A stretch of DNA of 35,336 nucleotides from Roseateles_B flavus (GCF_039872765.1 NZ_JBDPZC010000021.1:1-35336), one strand, 5' to 3'; counted from the stretch's first letter, positions 19,577-29,900 are shown. Notes: a model not told the origin generated them from the letters alone. Numbers and translations are program-made.

Positions 19577-20500
19577 ATGAACGCCCCGACGCCCCGCCCT
19601 GCCCTGCTCCGCCCCTTCGGCCGCTCCGGCCTGCAAGTCAGCGCCCTGGGTTTTGGCGCCATGCACCTCAACGACGAGCGCAGCAGCGAGGCCGAGGCCG
19701 CTGCCCTGCTCAATGCCGTGCTGGACCTCGGCGTGACCCTGATCGACACGGCGCGCTCCTACGGTCTGTCGGAAGAGCGCCTGGGCCGCCACCTGGCCCA
19801 CCGCCGTTCGGAGTTCCTGCTCTCGACCAAGCTGGGCTACGGCGTGGAGGGCGTGCCCGACTGGACCTACGACTGCATCGTGCAGGGCGTGGAGCGCGCC
19901 CTGCGCCTCATGCGCACCGAGGTGATCGACATCGCCCACCTGCATTCCTGCCCCTTGGAGATCCTGCAGCGCGGCGAGGTCATCCGCGCCCTGGACGACT
20001 GCCGCCGCGCCGGCAAGATCCGCGTGGCGGCCTACTCCGGCGAGAACGCCGAGCTGGACTTCGCCCTGGCCGAGCCGGTGTTCGGCGCCGTGCAGACCTC
20101 GGTCAGCGTGTGCGACCAGGCCAATGTGCTGCAGCGCCTGGGCCGGGCTGTGGCGCAGGGCCTCGGCGTGATCGCCAAGCGGCCGCTGGCCGGCGCGATC
20201 TGGCGCCACGCGCATCGCCCGGATGAATTCGCCGAAGGCCAGTACTGGGACCGCTGGCAGGAGATGGGCCTGGACGCCTTGAGGCAAGACCTGGCCCCCG
20301 ACATCCCCCCCGACGAAATGGCCTTGCGCTTCGCGGCCTGGCTGCCCGGCGTGGGCAGCGTCATCGCCGGCACCCGCCGCCTCGACAACTTCCAGCGCAA
20401 CCTCGCCGCCGTCGCCAAGGGCCCCCTGCCGGACCCGCTGCAGCAGGCCCTGCTCCAGCGCTTCGCGCCCCACTCAGCGCACTGGCCCGGCCTGATCTGA
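19577..20500 (+). CDS. Aldo/keto reductase
   Basis: A 307-residue cytoplasmic NAD(P)H-dependent oxidoreductase with the AKR catalytic tetrad at Asp57, Tyr62, Lys85 and His123 (DTARSYG, STKLGYG, HLHS). It opens with RPFGRSGLQVSALGFGAMHL, typical of the family. It starts 4 bases after the amylase stop with no good ribosome-binding site of its own, so it is probably translated by coupling as the last gene of the rightward operon. The substrate is unknown; a role in reducing a sugar aldehyde is possible only by context. Confidence 0.88.
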   Translation: MNAPTPRPALLRPFGRSGLQVSALGFGAMHLNDERSSEAEAAALLNAVLDLGVTLIDTARSYGLSEERLGRHLAHRRSEFLLSTKLGYGVEGVPDWTYDCIVQGVERALRLMRTEVIDIAHLHSCPLEILQRGEVIRALDDCRRAGKIRVAAYSGENAELDFALAEPVFGAVQTSVSVCDQANVLQRLGRAVAQGLGVIAKRPLAGAIWRHAHRPDEFAEGQYWDRWQEMGLDALRQDLAPDIPPDEMALRFAAWLPGVGSVIAGTRRLDNFQRNLAAVAKGPLPDPLQQALLQRFAPHSAHWPGLI

Positions 20501-20536
20501 TGTGATCTGCCGGAGGCCGCTCCTGAGGACGGCCCA

Positions 20537-21095
20537 ATGCCGCAAACACCGTCCCCCAGCCGTGGGCAAGGGGCGGAAGCCCCAACGGGCCGAGCGCCGG
20601 ACCGCTCCATCCAGCCCTACTGGCATTGTTGGCGGCTCAAGGCCGCAAACAATGCCTCGCAGCCGGGGCAAGGGGCGACAGCCCCATCCGGCCCTACTGG
20701 CATCGCTGGCGACTCAAGGCCGCAAACAATGCCTCCCAACCGGGGGCAAGGGGCGACAGCCCCATCCGGCCCTCCTGGCATCGCTGGCGGCTCAAGGCCG
20801 CAAACAATGCCTCGCAGCCGGGGGCAAGGGGCGACAGCCCCATCATCCGGCCCTACTGGCATCGCTGGCGGCTCAAGGCCGCAAACAATGCCTCCCAGCC
20901 GGGGGCAAGGGGCGACAGCCCCATCCGGCCCGACTGGCATCGCTGGCGGCTCAAGGCCGCAAACAATGCCTCGCAGCCGGGGGCAAGGGGCGACAGCCCC
21001 ATCCGGCCCTACTGGCATTGTTGGCGGCTCAAGGCCGCAAACAATGCCTCCCAGCCGGGGGCAAGGGGCGACAGCCCCCACGGGCCGAGCGCCGG
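20537..21095. repeat. Tandem array of a 78-bp hairpin-forming repeat
   Basis: Copies starting with AAGGCCGCAAACAATGCCTC begin at 20639, 20716, 20794, 20875, 20953 and 21031. The unit is 78 bases, with variants of 77 (one G lost) and 81 (ATC duplicated). A diverged partial copy starts at 20537, and the last copy breaks off near 21078. CGGGCCGAGCGCCGG occurs at both edges (20586-20600 and 21081-21095). Across each unit junction, GGCATTGTT and AACAATGCC with inner GCGGC/GCCGC form a long hairpin (for example 20622-20656). A second hairpin, GGGGC-GACA-GCCCC, lies inside each unit. Because 78 is divisible by 3, several frames stay open, including a 162-codon minus frame with a 26-residue repeat, but these look like by-products. 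The array fills most of the gap between two converging genes (20501-21218). I see no gene in the rest of that gap. Confidence 0.93.
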
Positions 21096-21218
21096 GCCGC
21101 CCCAAGCCGGCCCCGTTGGTGTTGTTTGGGGCGCGCGGCCGCCAACCACACCGTCCCCTCGGGGGACCGCCCGGACTTGCCCGCGTTCAGCGCGGCAAGA
21201 CCGGGCGAGGGGCCCCAG

Positions 21219-21674
21219 TCACGGCCACCGAACCGTCTCGCCGTCCTCCTCGTAGGCCGGGAAGATGCTGAAGCTGGCCACCACGCCGCCCGCCTCCCAG
21301 AAAGCCACGCCCGCATCCGGGCATTCATGGCAGCGGCCGCCGCCCTCCACGGCCTGCGCACCCTTGAGGCGGCCCAGCTTCAGGCCCTTGACCAGGCCGG
21401 GCAGACGGTCCACCGGGCAGCCGATCACGGCTTCCTCGCCCAGGGTCCAGCGCCCGTCGGAGAACTCCAGCTCGCCCAGGCGCCAGCCGTCGGCCTCGAA
21501 GAAGGAGGCGCTCACGCCCTGCTCGGCGTAGTACCAGTGCTCCATGGCCTCCAGCCCGTCCTCGGCCGCCAGGGTCTCCAGCGAGTCCGGCGTGCCGGCC
21601 GCGGCGCGCAGCTGCTCGCGGCTGGCGCCCAGCGTGAAGGGGGCGTGGCCAAGATGGATCTGGATGGACGACAT
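21219..21674 (-). CDS. Uncharacterised 151-residue protein
   Basis: I do not recognise this family. The frame starts at ATG 21674 with GAGGAAAG 6-13 bases upstream and gives MSSIQIHLGHAPFTLGASRE. It has no signal peptide and no membrane segment, so it is probably cytoplasmic. The composition is acidic and aromatic-rich (MEHWYYAEQG, ASFFEADGWRLGELEF), consistent with a small beta-rich fold. Near the C-terminus GGRCHECPDAG carries a CxxC pair with adjacent His and Glu, which might bind metal. Codon use is like its neighbours. It is transcribed away from the lipoprotein gene and toward the repeat array. Confidence 0.75.
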   Translation of the reverse strand: MSSIQIHLGHAPFTLGASREQLRAAAGTPDSLETLAAEDGLEAMEHWYYAEQGVSASFFEADGWRLGELEFSDGRWTLGEEAVIGCPVDRLPGLVKGLKLGRLKGAQAVEGGGRCHECPDAGVAFWEAGGVVASFSIFPAYEEDGETVRWP

Positions 21675-21710
21675 GGGACTTTCCTCGGGACGGTGCGCTT
21701 GATGGCCCGG

Positions 21711-21716
21711 ATCATA
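21711..21716 (-). promoter_or_regulatory. Candidate -10 element for the uncharacterised protein
   Basis: TATGAT on the minus strand lies 37 bases upstream of the ATG at 21674 and matches the -10 consensus at five of six positions. No good -35 stands 17 bases further up, so the call is tentative. Confidence 0.3.
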
Positions 21717-21744
21717 GCGAGCCTCGCTCCGACCCTGCGCTGGC

Positions 21745-21759
21745 ACGCCAGCCTGGCGT
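21745..21759. promoter_or_regulatory. Candidate operator ACGCCAG-C-CTGGCGT
   Basis: A perfect 7-base inverted repeat around one base, immediately followed by TATGCT (21760-21765), a possible -10 of the lipoprotein gene. It sits between two divergent genes and could regulate either. Confidence 0.3.
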
Positions 21760-21790
21760 TATGCTGCGCCCTCCACTACGAGGACCCGCC

Positions 21791-22327
21791 ATGCGCCTGA
21801 CGCGTACCGCCTCCGCGCTCCCATCGACACCCCTGCTGGCCGCCCTGCTGCTGGCTGCCTGCAGCCCCCAGGCCCCGACGCCGCCTGCCGCCCCGCAGGC
21901 CGCCTCCGCCGCCAGCCAGGCCCAGGCCGCCACTACGCCCTCCGAAGCCGAGACCCGGGCCCTGCTGCAGGCCCAGGCCGATCGCTGGGATCAGGCCATC
22001 GTGGCCCGCCGTCGCGAGGACATCGCCGCCAACATGGCCGAGGACTTCCGCCAGATCGACGGCGAGGGCCATGTGGAAGACCGCGCCAGCTTCCTCGAAG
22101 GCCTGCTGGACCCCAAGCTCCAGCTCGACCCCTACAAGGTCGAGGACTTCGACATCCGCCTCTACGGCGACGTGGCCCTGCTCAGTGGCCGCACCCGCAT
22201 GACGGGCCGCTACGACGGAAAGGTCTTCAAGACCCACTACCGCTACATCGACATCTACGTCAAACGCCAGGGCGTGTGGAAGATCGTCAGCGTGCAGATC
22301 AGCAAGCTGCCGCCCGACAGCCCCTGA
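21791..22327 (+). CDS. NTF2-like (SnoaL/DUF4440) lipoprotein
   Basis: A 178-residue lipoprotein. The signal sequence ends in the lipobox LAAC with lipidated Cys24, so it should be anchored to a membrane in the periplasm. An Ala/Pro/Gln-rich linker to about residue 50 leads to a domain of about 125 residues with the nuclear-transport-factor-2-like pattern. That pattern is an opening helix (ALLQAQADRWDQAIVARRRE), a loop with DFRQIDGEG, and closing strands ending VWKIVSVQISKL. This fold appears in enzymes and in binding domains, so no activity is assigned. ATG 21791 has GAGG 8 bases upstream. Confidence 0.82.
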   Translation: MRLTRTASALPSTPLLAALLLAACSPQAPTPPAAPQAASAASQAQAATTPSEAETRALLQAQADRWDQAIVARRREDIAANMAEDFRQIDGEGHVEDRASFLEGLLDPKLQLDPYKVEDFDIRLYGDVALLSGRTRMTGRYDGKVFKTHYRYIDIYVKRQGVWKIVSVQISKLPPDSP

Positions 22328-22355
22328 GCCGCAGCCACGCAAGAAAGGAGCCCCC

Positions 22356-22703
22356 ATGAAGTACAAAGCCAGCTGCCACTGCGGCCAGGTGGCCTTCGAG
22401 TTCGAAGGCGAGTTCAAGGAAGCCCTGGCCTGCAACTGCAGCATGTGCCAGCGCCGCGGTTCCCTGCTGTGGTTCCTGCCCCGCGAGCAGCTGCAGCTGC
22501 TGACGCCCGAGGACGCAGCAGCCCGCTACACCTTCAACAAGCACGTCATCCAGCACCGCTTCTGCCCTCGCTGCGGCATCCACGCCTATGGCGAGGGCCA
22601 GGACCCCAAGGGCCAGCAGGTGGCAGCGGTCAATGTGCGCTGCGTCGAGGGTCTGGACCTGGACGCCCTGCCCATCCATCACTTCGATGGCCGTGCGCTG
22701 TGA
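22356..22703 (+). CDS. GFA-family zinc-binding protein
   Basis: A 115-residue cytoplasmic protein of the glutathione-dependent formaldehyde-activating (GFA/CENP-V) family. Zinc-ligand cysteines are present in the usual pattern: Cys7 and Cys9 (CHCG), Cys26, Cys28 and Cys31 (CNCSMC), and Cys70 and Cys73 (CPRCG). AAAGGAG lies upstream of the ATG. Most members have no proven substrate, so a formaldehyde role should not be assumed. It lies 28 bases after the lipoprotein and may be cotranscribed with it. Confidence 0.9.
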   Translation: MKYKASCHCGQVAFEFEGEFKEALACNCSMCQRRGSLLWFLPREQLQLLTPEDAAARYTFNKHVIQHRFCPRCGIHAYGEGQDPKGQQVAAVNVRCVEGLDLDALPIHHFDGRAL

Positions 22704-22788
22704 GGCCGGGTGCCGCGTGACGGCGGCACAATGAGGGCTGCGGTTCCCCTGGGGGCCGCGCCTCCCTCCCCGCTTCCCCTGAGCTCCC

Positions 22789-23181
22789 ATGCCTGCGCGC
22801 CTCAGTCCCGATGATGTCGAGTTCGTGGCCCTGCGCGCCCAGGGGCCGGGCGGTCAGAACGTCAACAAGGTCTCCAGCGCCGTGCAGCTGCGCTTCGACG
22901 TGGCGGCCTCGGCCCTGCCGGACTGGCTGAAGGACCGCCTGCTCGCCATGGCGGACCGGCGCCTGAACCAGGACGGCGTCATCGTCATCAAGGCCCAGAC
23001 GGAGCGCAGCCAGGAGCGCAACAAGACCGAGGCCCTGGCGCGGCTGCAGGCGCTGGTCGATGCCGCGAGCCATGTGCCCGCCGTGCGCCGCGCCACCCAG
23101 CCCACCCGCGCCTCGCAGCGGCGCCGCCTGGAGGCCAAGGGCCAGCGCTCGGACCTCAAGGCGCTGCGCCGCAAGGTCTAG
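22789..23181 (+). CDS. arfB: Alternative ribosome-rescue factor, peptidyl-tRNA hydrolase
   Basis: A 130-residue protein of the ArfB (YaeJ) family that frees ribosomes stalled at the end of messages lacking a stop codon. The GGQ catalytic motif is at residues 21-23 within AQGPGGQNVNKVSS. The basic C-terminal tail (SQRRRLEAKGQRSDLKALRRK) is the part known to enter the empty mRNA channel. The length is typical. It is convergent with the thioesterase gene 21 bases away, and the gap can form a short GGCGC/GCGCC stem (23182-23201). Confidence 0.94.
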   Translation: MPARLSPDDVEFVALRAQGPGGQNVNKVSSAVQLRFDVAASALPDWLKDRLLAMADRRLNQDGVIVIKAQTERSQERNKTEALARLQALVDAASHVPAVRRATQPTRASQRRRLEAKGQRSDLKALRRKV

Positions 23182-23202
23182 GGCGCCCGCCCCCCTGCGC
23201 CG

Positions 23203-23955
23203 TCAGAGCATGTGGCGCTTGAGCTCGTCCGCCACGAACTGGCGCAGCGCCGGTCCCTGCGCATGCAGGAAGAAGTGCCCGCCCTCGAAGGCCTGCAGGC
23301 GGAAGTCGCCCGCCGTCTCCCGGGCCCAGCGCTGCATGCTTTCGGGTTCGGCATGGCTGTCATGCGTTCCCGCGCAGGCCACGATGGGAACGGGCAGGCG
23401 CAAGGAGGGTCGATAGGCGTAGCAGCCGCTCAGCTCAAAGTCGGCGCGGATCATGGGCAGCAAAAAGGCCATCAGCTCGCGATTGGCCAGCACCTCGGCC
23501 GGCGTGCCGTCCATCTCCGCCAGCTGCTCCATGAACTGCGCGTCTGGCAGCAGATGGGTCTGGCCCTTGCCCTCACGAGTCGCGGGCGAGGCCGCGCCGG
23601 AGACGAAGAGCAGCTTCGGCAAGGGCAGCCCTCTGTGCATCAAGTAGCGGCTCATCTCGAAGGCGGCGACCGCCCCCAGGCTGTGCCCGAAGAAGGCGAA
23701 AGGCAGGCGCGCCAGATCGACCAGGGCGGGCGCCAGCTCCGCCACCCAGCGCGACATCTCGCGGATGGGCGGCTCCGCCATCCGGCTCTCCCGGCCGGGC
23801 GCCTGGATGGCGCAGACTTCCACCGAAGGCCCCAGGGCCTCCTGCCATGCCGAGTAGACGCTGGCGCCGCCCCCGGCGTAGGGGAAGCAGAACAGCCGCA
23901 TCACCGCGCGGGCCTGCGGGCGGCGGACGATCCAGTCCTTCATGCGGGTCTCCAT
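23203..23955 (-). CDS. Type II thioesterase of the NRPS locus (GrsT-like)
   Basis: A 250-residue cytoplasmic alpha/beta-hydrolase that removes wrong or stalled acyl groups from carrier domains. Family motifs are CFPYAGGGASVY near the N-terminus, nucleophile Ser92 in FGHSLGA, and His227 in EGGHFFLH. The start is ATG 23955, two bases after the NRPS stop. A second ATG at 23943 (MKDWIV) has GGAG 6 bases upstream and is equally possible. Its position right after the synthetase on the same strand suggests cotranscription and a proofreading role for that assembly line. Confidence 0.92.
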   Translation of the reverse strand: METRMKDWIVRRPQARAVMRLFCFPYAGGGASVYSAWQEALGPSVEVCAIQAPGRESRMAEPPIREMSRWVAELAPALVDLARLPFAFFGHSLGAVAAFEMSRYLMHRGLPLPKLLFVSGAASPATREGKGQTHLLPDAQFMEQLAEMDGTPAEVLANRELMAFLLPMIRADFELSGCYAYRPSLRLPVPIVACAGTHDSHAEPESMQRWARETAGDFRLQAFEGGHFFLHAQGPALRQFVADELKRHML

Positions 23956-23957
23956 GA

Positions 23958-26900
23958 TCACATTTCCCTCTGCGTTGGGATGGCGGCGCCAGCCATCAGC
24001 CACCGCGCCATCCGCGCTGCCAGCAGGCCCACGCGCGGCTCGGCGACGATGCTGTCGTGGTCACCGTCCAGGGTTTCCAGGACAAGGGCCAGGTCCGGCT
24101 GCGCCTCCCAGCCCAGCGCGGGGCTGGCGCGGCCCTCCTCGGCCATGAACAGGTGGATTGTCCCCTGCAGGCGAGGCCGCTCGTACGACGCGAGGGCCCG
24201 CAGGATCCCCACCCGCACCTCGGCGTGGCGACGCAGCGCGTCCAGCGGCAGCTCCGCCGGCATGAGCTGGCTGTCGCGGCACAGGGCCAGCAGGCCCGGC
24301 ACATCGCCCTGGGCCGCCAGGCCCTGCAGCCGGGCCAGCAGCGCCTCGGGCAGCGGCTGCCGCTGCAGGTCGGCGCAAAGCATGGCGGCGAGGTCAAGGT
24401 CGGCGTCCCCCGTCTCGGGCGGCAGGAGCCCGGCCAGGTCCGCGTAGCTGCTGGCGGTATCGATCAGGCCGAGGAACTCGACGGTCTCACCGCTGCGCTG
24501 CAGCTGCGCGGCCATCTCGCAGGCGATCGTCCCGCCTGCGGACCAGCCCGCGAGGCGATAGGGCCCCCTGGGCTGGACATGGCGGAGGGCCTCCAGGTAG
24601 GCGCGCGCCATGTCGGGCACCCGGCGCAGCGGCACTTCGCCCGGCAGAAAGCCGATCGCGGCCAGTCCATAGACGGGCAGTGCCGCCGGCAGGTGTGCGG
24701 CCAGTCGCCGGACGTAGTCGACCTCCCCCTCGCCGGGGTGCACGAGGAAGACCGGGGCATGCTGCGCCGGCTGGCCCGGCGTGAAGCACAACAGGGGTCC
24801 CTGCCGGTCCGGCTGCCCCTCTGCCAGGGCCTGGGCCAGCTGCTCGAGGGTGCGGCGCTGGAACAGCAGGCGCACCGGCACGGCACGGCCCAAGCGACGG
24901 TCCAGCTGGGCCACCATGCGCAGCGCCGTCAGCGAGTGCCCGCCCAGCTCGAAGAAGTCGTCCTTGACGCTCACTCGCTCGACGCCCAGCACCTCCTGCC
25001 AGATCTCGCACAGCTGCGCCTCCACCTCGTTGCGCGGCGCCACGTACTCGCGGACCTGCCCGCCCAGCTCGGGCTCCGGCAGCGCCTTGCGGTCCAGCTT
25101 GCCGTTGGGCGTCTGCGGCAGGGTCTCCAGAGCCATGAAGGCCGAAGGCACCATGTAGTCTGGCAGCTGACGTGCCAGCTTCTCGCGCAGCGTGGCCCCG
25201 TCGGTCTTGCTGGCCTCGCCGGTGAAGTAGGCCACCAGCTTCTTGTCACCGCCCACCTCGCGGGCCAGCACCACGGCCTCGCGCACGCCTTCGCAGGCCG
25301 CCAGTGCCGCCTCGATCTCACCCAGCTCGATCCGGAAGCCCCGGATCTTCACCTGGTGGTCCAGCCGGCCCAGGTACTCCAGCACCCCGTCCTCGCGCCA
25401 GCGCGCCAGATCGCCCGTGCGGTACATGCGTGCGCTGCTGCCCGGATCGCCTTCGTCATGGAAGGGGTTGGGCACGAACTTCTCCTGCGTCAGCTCGTCG
25501 CGGTTCAGATAGCCCCGCGCCAGGCCCACGCCCGCGATGCACAGCTCGCCGGCGCAGCCTTGCGGCACCAGCTGCCCGACCTCGTTCAGCACATAGGCCT
25601 GCACATGGCCCAGGGGCCGCCCGATGTGCGGCAGTGACGGACCCGCGTGGATGGCCGCCCAGCTGGCGTCCACCGTGCATTCCGTCGGGCCGTACACATT
25701 GAAGGCCTGCCAGCCGCTGGCCTGCAGCCGCTGCCACAGCGCCGGCGCAATGGCCTCGCCCCCGATGACCAGGCGCGGTCGCACCGCCTGCTGCTCCAGC
25801 AGGCCCGCCTGCACCCACATCTCCAGCTGGGACGGCGTGCAGTCCACCACCTCGACGCGCTGCGCCTGCAGCCATTGCACCAGGGCCTGCGCGTCCGGGC
25901 GCACCTCCTTCGGCACCACGACCAGGCGGTGGCCGCTCAGGAGCTGCACCAGCCCCTGCACGGAGGCATCGAAGACCAGCGAGGCATTGAGCGCCACCGT
26001 GGCCCCGGGCTCCTGCAGCGCGTAGGCCGTGCGGCGCAAGCCCTCCCACAGGTTCACCACGCTGCGATGTTCGACCATCACCCCCTTGGGCTTGCCCGTC
26101 GAGCCCGAGGTGAAGATCACATAGGCCAGCGCGTGTTCGCGGCCCGGCAGCTGCGGCAGGTCGTGCGCAGAATAGCGCGCGAGTTCACCGGTCAGCAGGG
26201 TCTCGTCCACGCACAGCGCCCGCCCTTCGAAGGCGGCCGCCAGTGCGGGATCGTCACCGGGCACCAGCACCAGGCCCAAGGCCGCTTCGTCGGCAATGGC
26301 CTGCAGGCGCTGCACCGGCTGGTCGACGTCCAGCGGCACGTAGGCGCCCCCGGCCTTCCAGATGCCCAGCACCGCCATGAGCTGCAGCACGCCCCGCGGC
26401 AGGCACAGGCCCACCAGCGTCTCGTCGCCCACATGGCAGCGCTCCCGCAGATGGCTCGCCAGCCGGTTGGCCCCGGCATTGAGGTCCGCATAGCTGAGGG
26501 ACTGCCCTTGATGCACCAGCGCCACGGCCTGCGGCGTGCGCTTCACCTGCTGCTCGAACAGCTGGTGCAGGCCTTGCCCCTGCGGACAGGCCTGCGTGGT
26601 GGCGTTCCACTGCCGTGTCAGCCGCTGCGCCTCGGCGGCCTCCAGCATCGGATGCTGGAACACCCGGCCTTGCGGCTCGCTCGTCAGCGCCTGCAGCAGG
26701 CGCACGAAGCTGTCCGCCATGCGCTGGAGGGTCTCCGGCCGGAACAGCGCCGTGCTGTACACCCATTCCAGCTGCAGCCCCCCCTGGGCGTGGCGGGCGG
26801 TGAGGGTCAGGTCGAACTTGGCCGTGACGCCGCCGCCCTCCACCGCCCCCAGCGCCAGGCCCTGGAGCGCGTTGCCGGAACCGGCGTCGCCCGGTTCCCC

Positions 26901-29900
26901 CTCACCGTCCTGCAGGTCCAGCATGACCTGGAACAGGGGCGTGTAGGCCATGCTGCGCTCGGGCTTCAGGCGCTCCACCAGGTGGTCGAAGGGCGCCTGC
27001 TGGTGCGCGAAGGCCTCCAGAATGGTCTGGCGGCTGTGCTCGATCAGCTGAAGGAAGCTGGCGTCCGGGCTCAGGCGCGAGCGCAGCACCAGGGTATTGA
27101 CGAAGAAGCCGATCAGCGGCGCGATCTCCGGCTGCTCACGGTTCGCGATGGGCGTGCCCATGACGATGTCCCGCTCCGCGCTCCAGCGCGCCAGCAGCAC
27201 GCTGAATGCGGCATGCAGCCCCATGAAGAAGGACGCGTCCGCCTGCAGGCACAGCGCCTTGAGCGACTGCACGAGCGCCGTCGGCAGCCGCGTGGTCAAG
27301 CTCGCGCCTTCGAAGCGCTGCTCGGCGGGACGCGGGTAGTCCAGCGGCAGTCCGTGCACCAGCGGCAGGTCGTGCAGCTGCCGTTCCCAGTACCCCAGCA
27401 GCTGCGCCAGGCTCCCGCCCTGCAGCGTGTTGCGCTGCCACTGCGCGTAGTCCCCATACTGGAGCGCCAGCGGCGGCAGCGGGTCGGGCTGATGCGCAGA
27501 GAAGGCGCCATACAGCGCGGTGAACTCGTCGACCAGCACATTCATGGACCAGCCATCCGAGGCAATGTGGTGCATGACCACCAGCAGGATGTGCTCCTGC
27601 GCCCCCAGCCGCAGCAGGCAGGCCCGCAGCATGAGGTCGCGGCCCAGGTCGAAGGGCTGCAGGCTGTGCGTCGCCAGCGCCTGCTCCACCGCCTGCGCCT
27701 GGGTCGGGCCCGTCAGCGCGCTGAGGTCGATGAGCTCCAGCGGCAGCGGCACTGCCGGCTGCACCTGCTGCTGCGGCTCGCCGTGCTCGTCCAGCACCAG
27801 CACCGTGCGCAGCACCTCGTGCCGGGCCAGGATGGTGTCGAAGGCACGGCGCAGGGCCGCCAGGTCCAGCGCCCCCTGCAAGCGCAGGGCGCTGGGCATG
27901 TGGTAGTGCACGCTGGACTGCTCGATGCGGTCGATCAGCCACAGGCGTTGCTGCGCAAAGGACAGCGGGGCCCTCGTGCGGTCGATCCGGCGGCTCAGCG
28001 GCTGTGCCTGCAGGGGCTTGAGCTGCGCCGCGAGGCCTTGGACCGTGGGCGCCTCGAACAGGGCGCGCACCGGCGCACTCAGCTTCAGGCGCTGGCTGAT
28101 CCTGGCCAGCAGCTGCGTGGCCCGCAGGGAATGCCCACCCAGCTCAAAGAAGTGGTCCGTGACGCCCACCTGCGCCACGCCCAGCACCTCCTGCCAGATC
28201 TCGCACAGCTGCGCCTCCAACTCGGTGCGCGGGGCCACGTACTCGCGGCCCTGTGTGCCCAGCTCGGGCGCCGGCAGGGCCTTGCGGTCCAGCTTGCCGT
28301 TGGGCGTCTGGGGCAGCGCCTCCAGCGGCACGAAGGCCGCCGGCACCATGTACTCGGGCAGCTGCCGGCTCAGGCGCTCGCGCAGCGCGGCCACGTCAAC
28401 CACGCCGGCCTCTCCCGTGAAGTAGGCCACCAGCTTCTGCTCCGAAGCCAGCTCGCGCGCCACCACCACGGCCTCGCGCACACCGTCGCAGGCGGACAGT
28501 GCCACCTCGATCTCCCCCAGCTCGATCCGGAAGCCCCGGATCTTCACCTGATGGTCGCTGCGCCCCAGGAACTCCAGGTTGCCGTCGGGCAGCCAGCGGG
28601 CCAGGTCTCCCGTCTTGTAGAGCCGCGTGTCCTGATCGAGGCCCAGCGGGGCGCCCTCGGGCACCAGCGCCTGGCAGCTGATGAAGCGCTGTTGCGTGAG
28701 CTGCGCTTCACGGTGATAGCCGCGCGCCAGCGCCGCGCCCGCCACGTACAGCTCACCCACCGTGCCCCGGGGCACCAGTTGGCCCTGCGCATCCAGGATC
28801 AGGATGCGGACCTGGGCGATCGGCCGGCCGATCGGCGGCAGCGGCTGCGTGCGGATCTGCTCCAGCCCCATGCGCAGCGCCGTCACCACATGGGTCTCGG
28901 TCGGGCCGTAGTGGTTGTGCAGGCCCAGGAGCCGGGCACGCTCCGCGAAGCGCACGACGGCCGGCGTGATGCGCAGCTGCTCGCCGGCCACCACCACGTC
29001 CTGCAGGCTGGAGAGATCGGCCGCCTCCGTCTGTGCGGCTTCACACAGCGACTGCAGCGCCACCACGGGCAGGAACAGGCGCTGAAGCTGCACGGCCTCG
29101 ATGAAGGCCAGCAGCCGCACGGGATCCCGGCGAAGCTCCTCGTCCACCAGGAAGAGCTGGCCACCGGTGGCCAGGGTGGAGAACACCTCCTGGAAGGCCA
29201 CGTCGAAGCCCAGGGCCGCGAACTGCAGCGTGCGCGCCGCGGCGGCCAGGCCGGAGGCGTCGCTCTGGTGCCAGGCCAGCAGGTTCAGCAGCGGCGCATG
29301 GGGCATGGCCACCCCCTTGGGCTGGCCGGTCGACCCTGAGGTGTAGATGACGTAGGCCAGATGCTCCGAGCTCAGGCCTTCATCGGCGGGGGGCACCGAA
29401 GGGCCCGCGTCCAGCAGCGCCTGCAGTGCCGGCTCATCCAGGCACAGCGCACTGCCGGCCGGCACCAGGCCGTCCGCCACAAGCCGCCGCTGCGTGAGCA
29501 CGGTCTTCAGCTGCGCATGGGCGAGGACGTGATGGATGCGCTGCGCCGGGTAGCTCGGGTCCAGCGGCGCATAGGCGCCTCCGGCCTTCAGCACTGCCAG
29601 CAGGGCCACGACCATGTCCAGCGAGCGCTCCAGGCAGACGCCCACCACGACATCCGGCCCGACGCCATGGCGGGCCTGCAGGTGCCGGGCCAGGCGGTTG
29701 GCACGCCCGTCCAGCTCCGCGTAGCTCAGGGTCCGGCCTTCGAAGGTGACGGCCGGGTGCTCCGGCTGGAGGCGGCACCGGGCCTCGAACAGCTGGTGCA
29801 CGCCCCGCAGGGCCGTGTCGCCGTCGCGGGCCGCTGGTGCCAGGGCCAGCAAGCCCTCCTGCTCCTCGGGGCTCAGCAGGGGGCCCAGGAACACGTTGCG

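Noticed and set aside
20537..21095. CRISPR array
   Set aside because: Whole 78-bp units repeat with no unique spacers, and no cas genes are present.
20617..21105. A 162-codon minus-strand frame with a 26-residue protein repeat
   Set aside because: Its openness follows from the 78-bp repeat length, other frames are open too, and the substitutions fit RNA stem preservation better than protein conservation.
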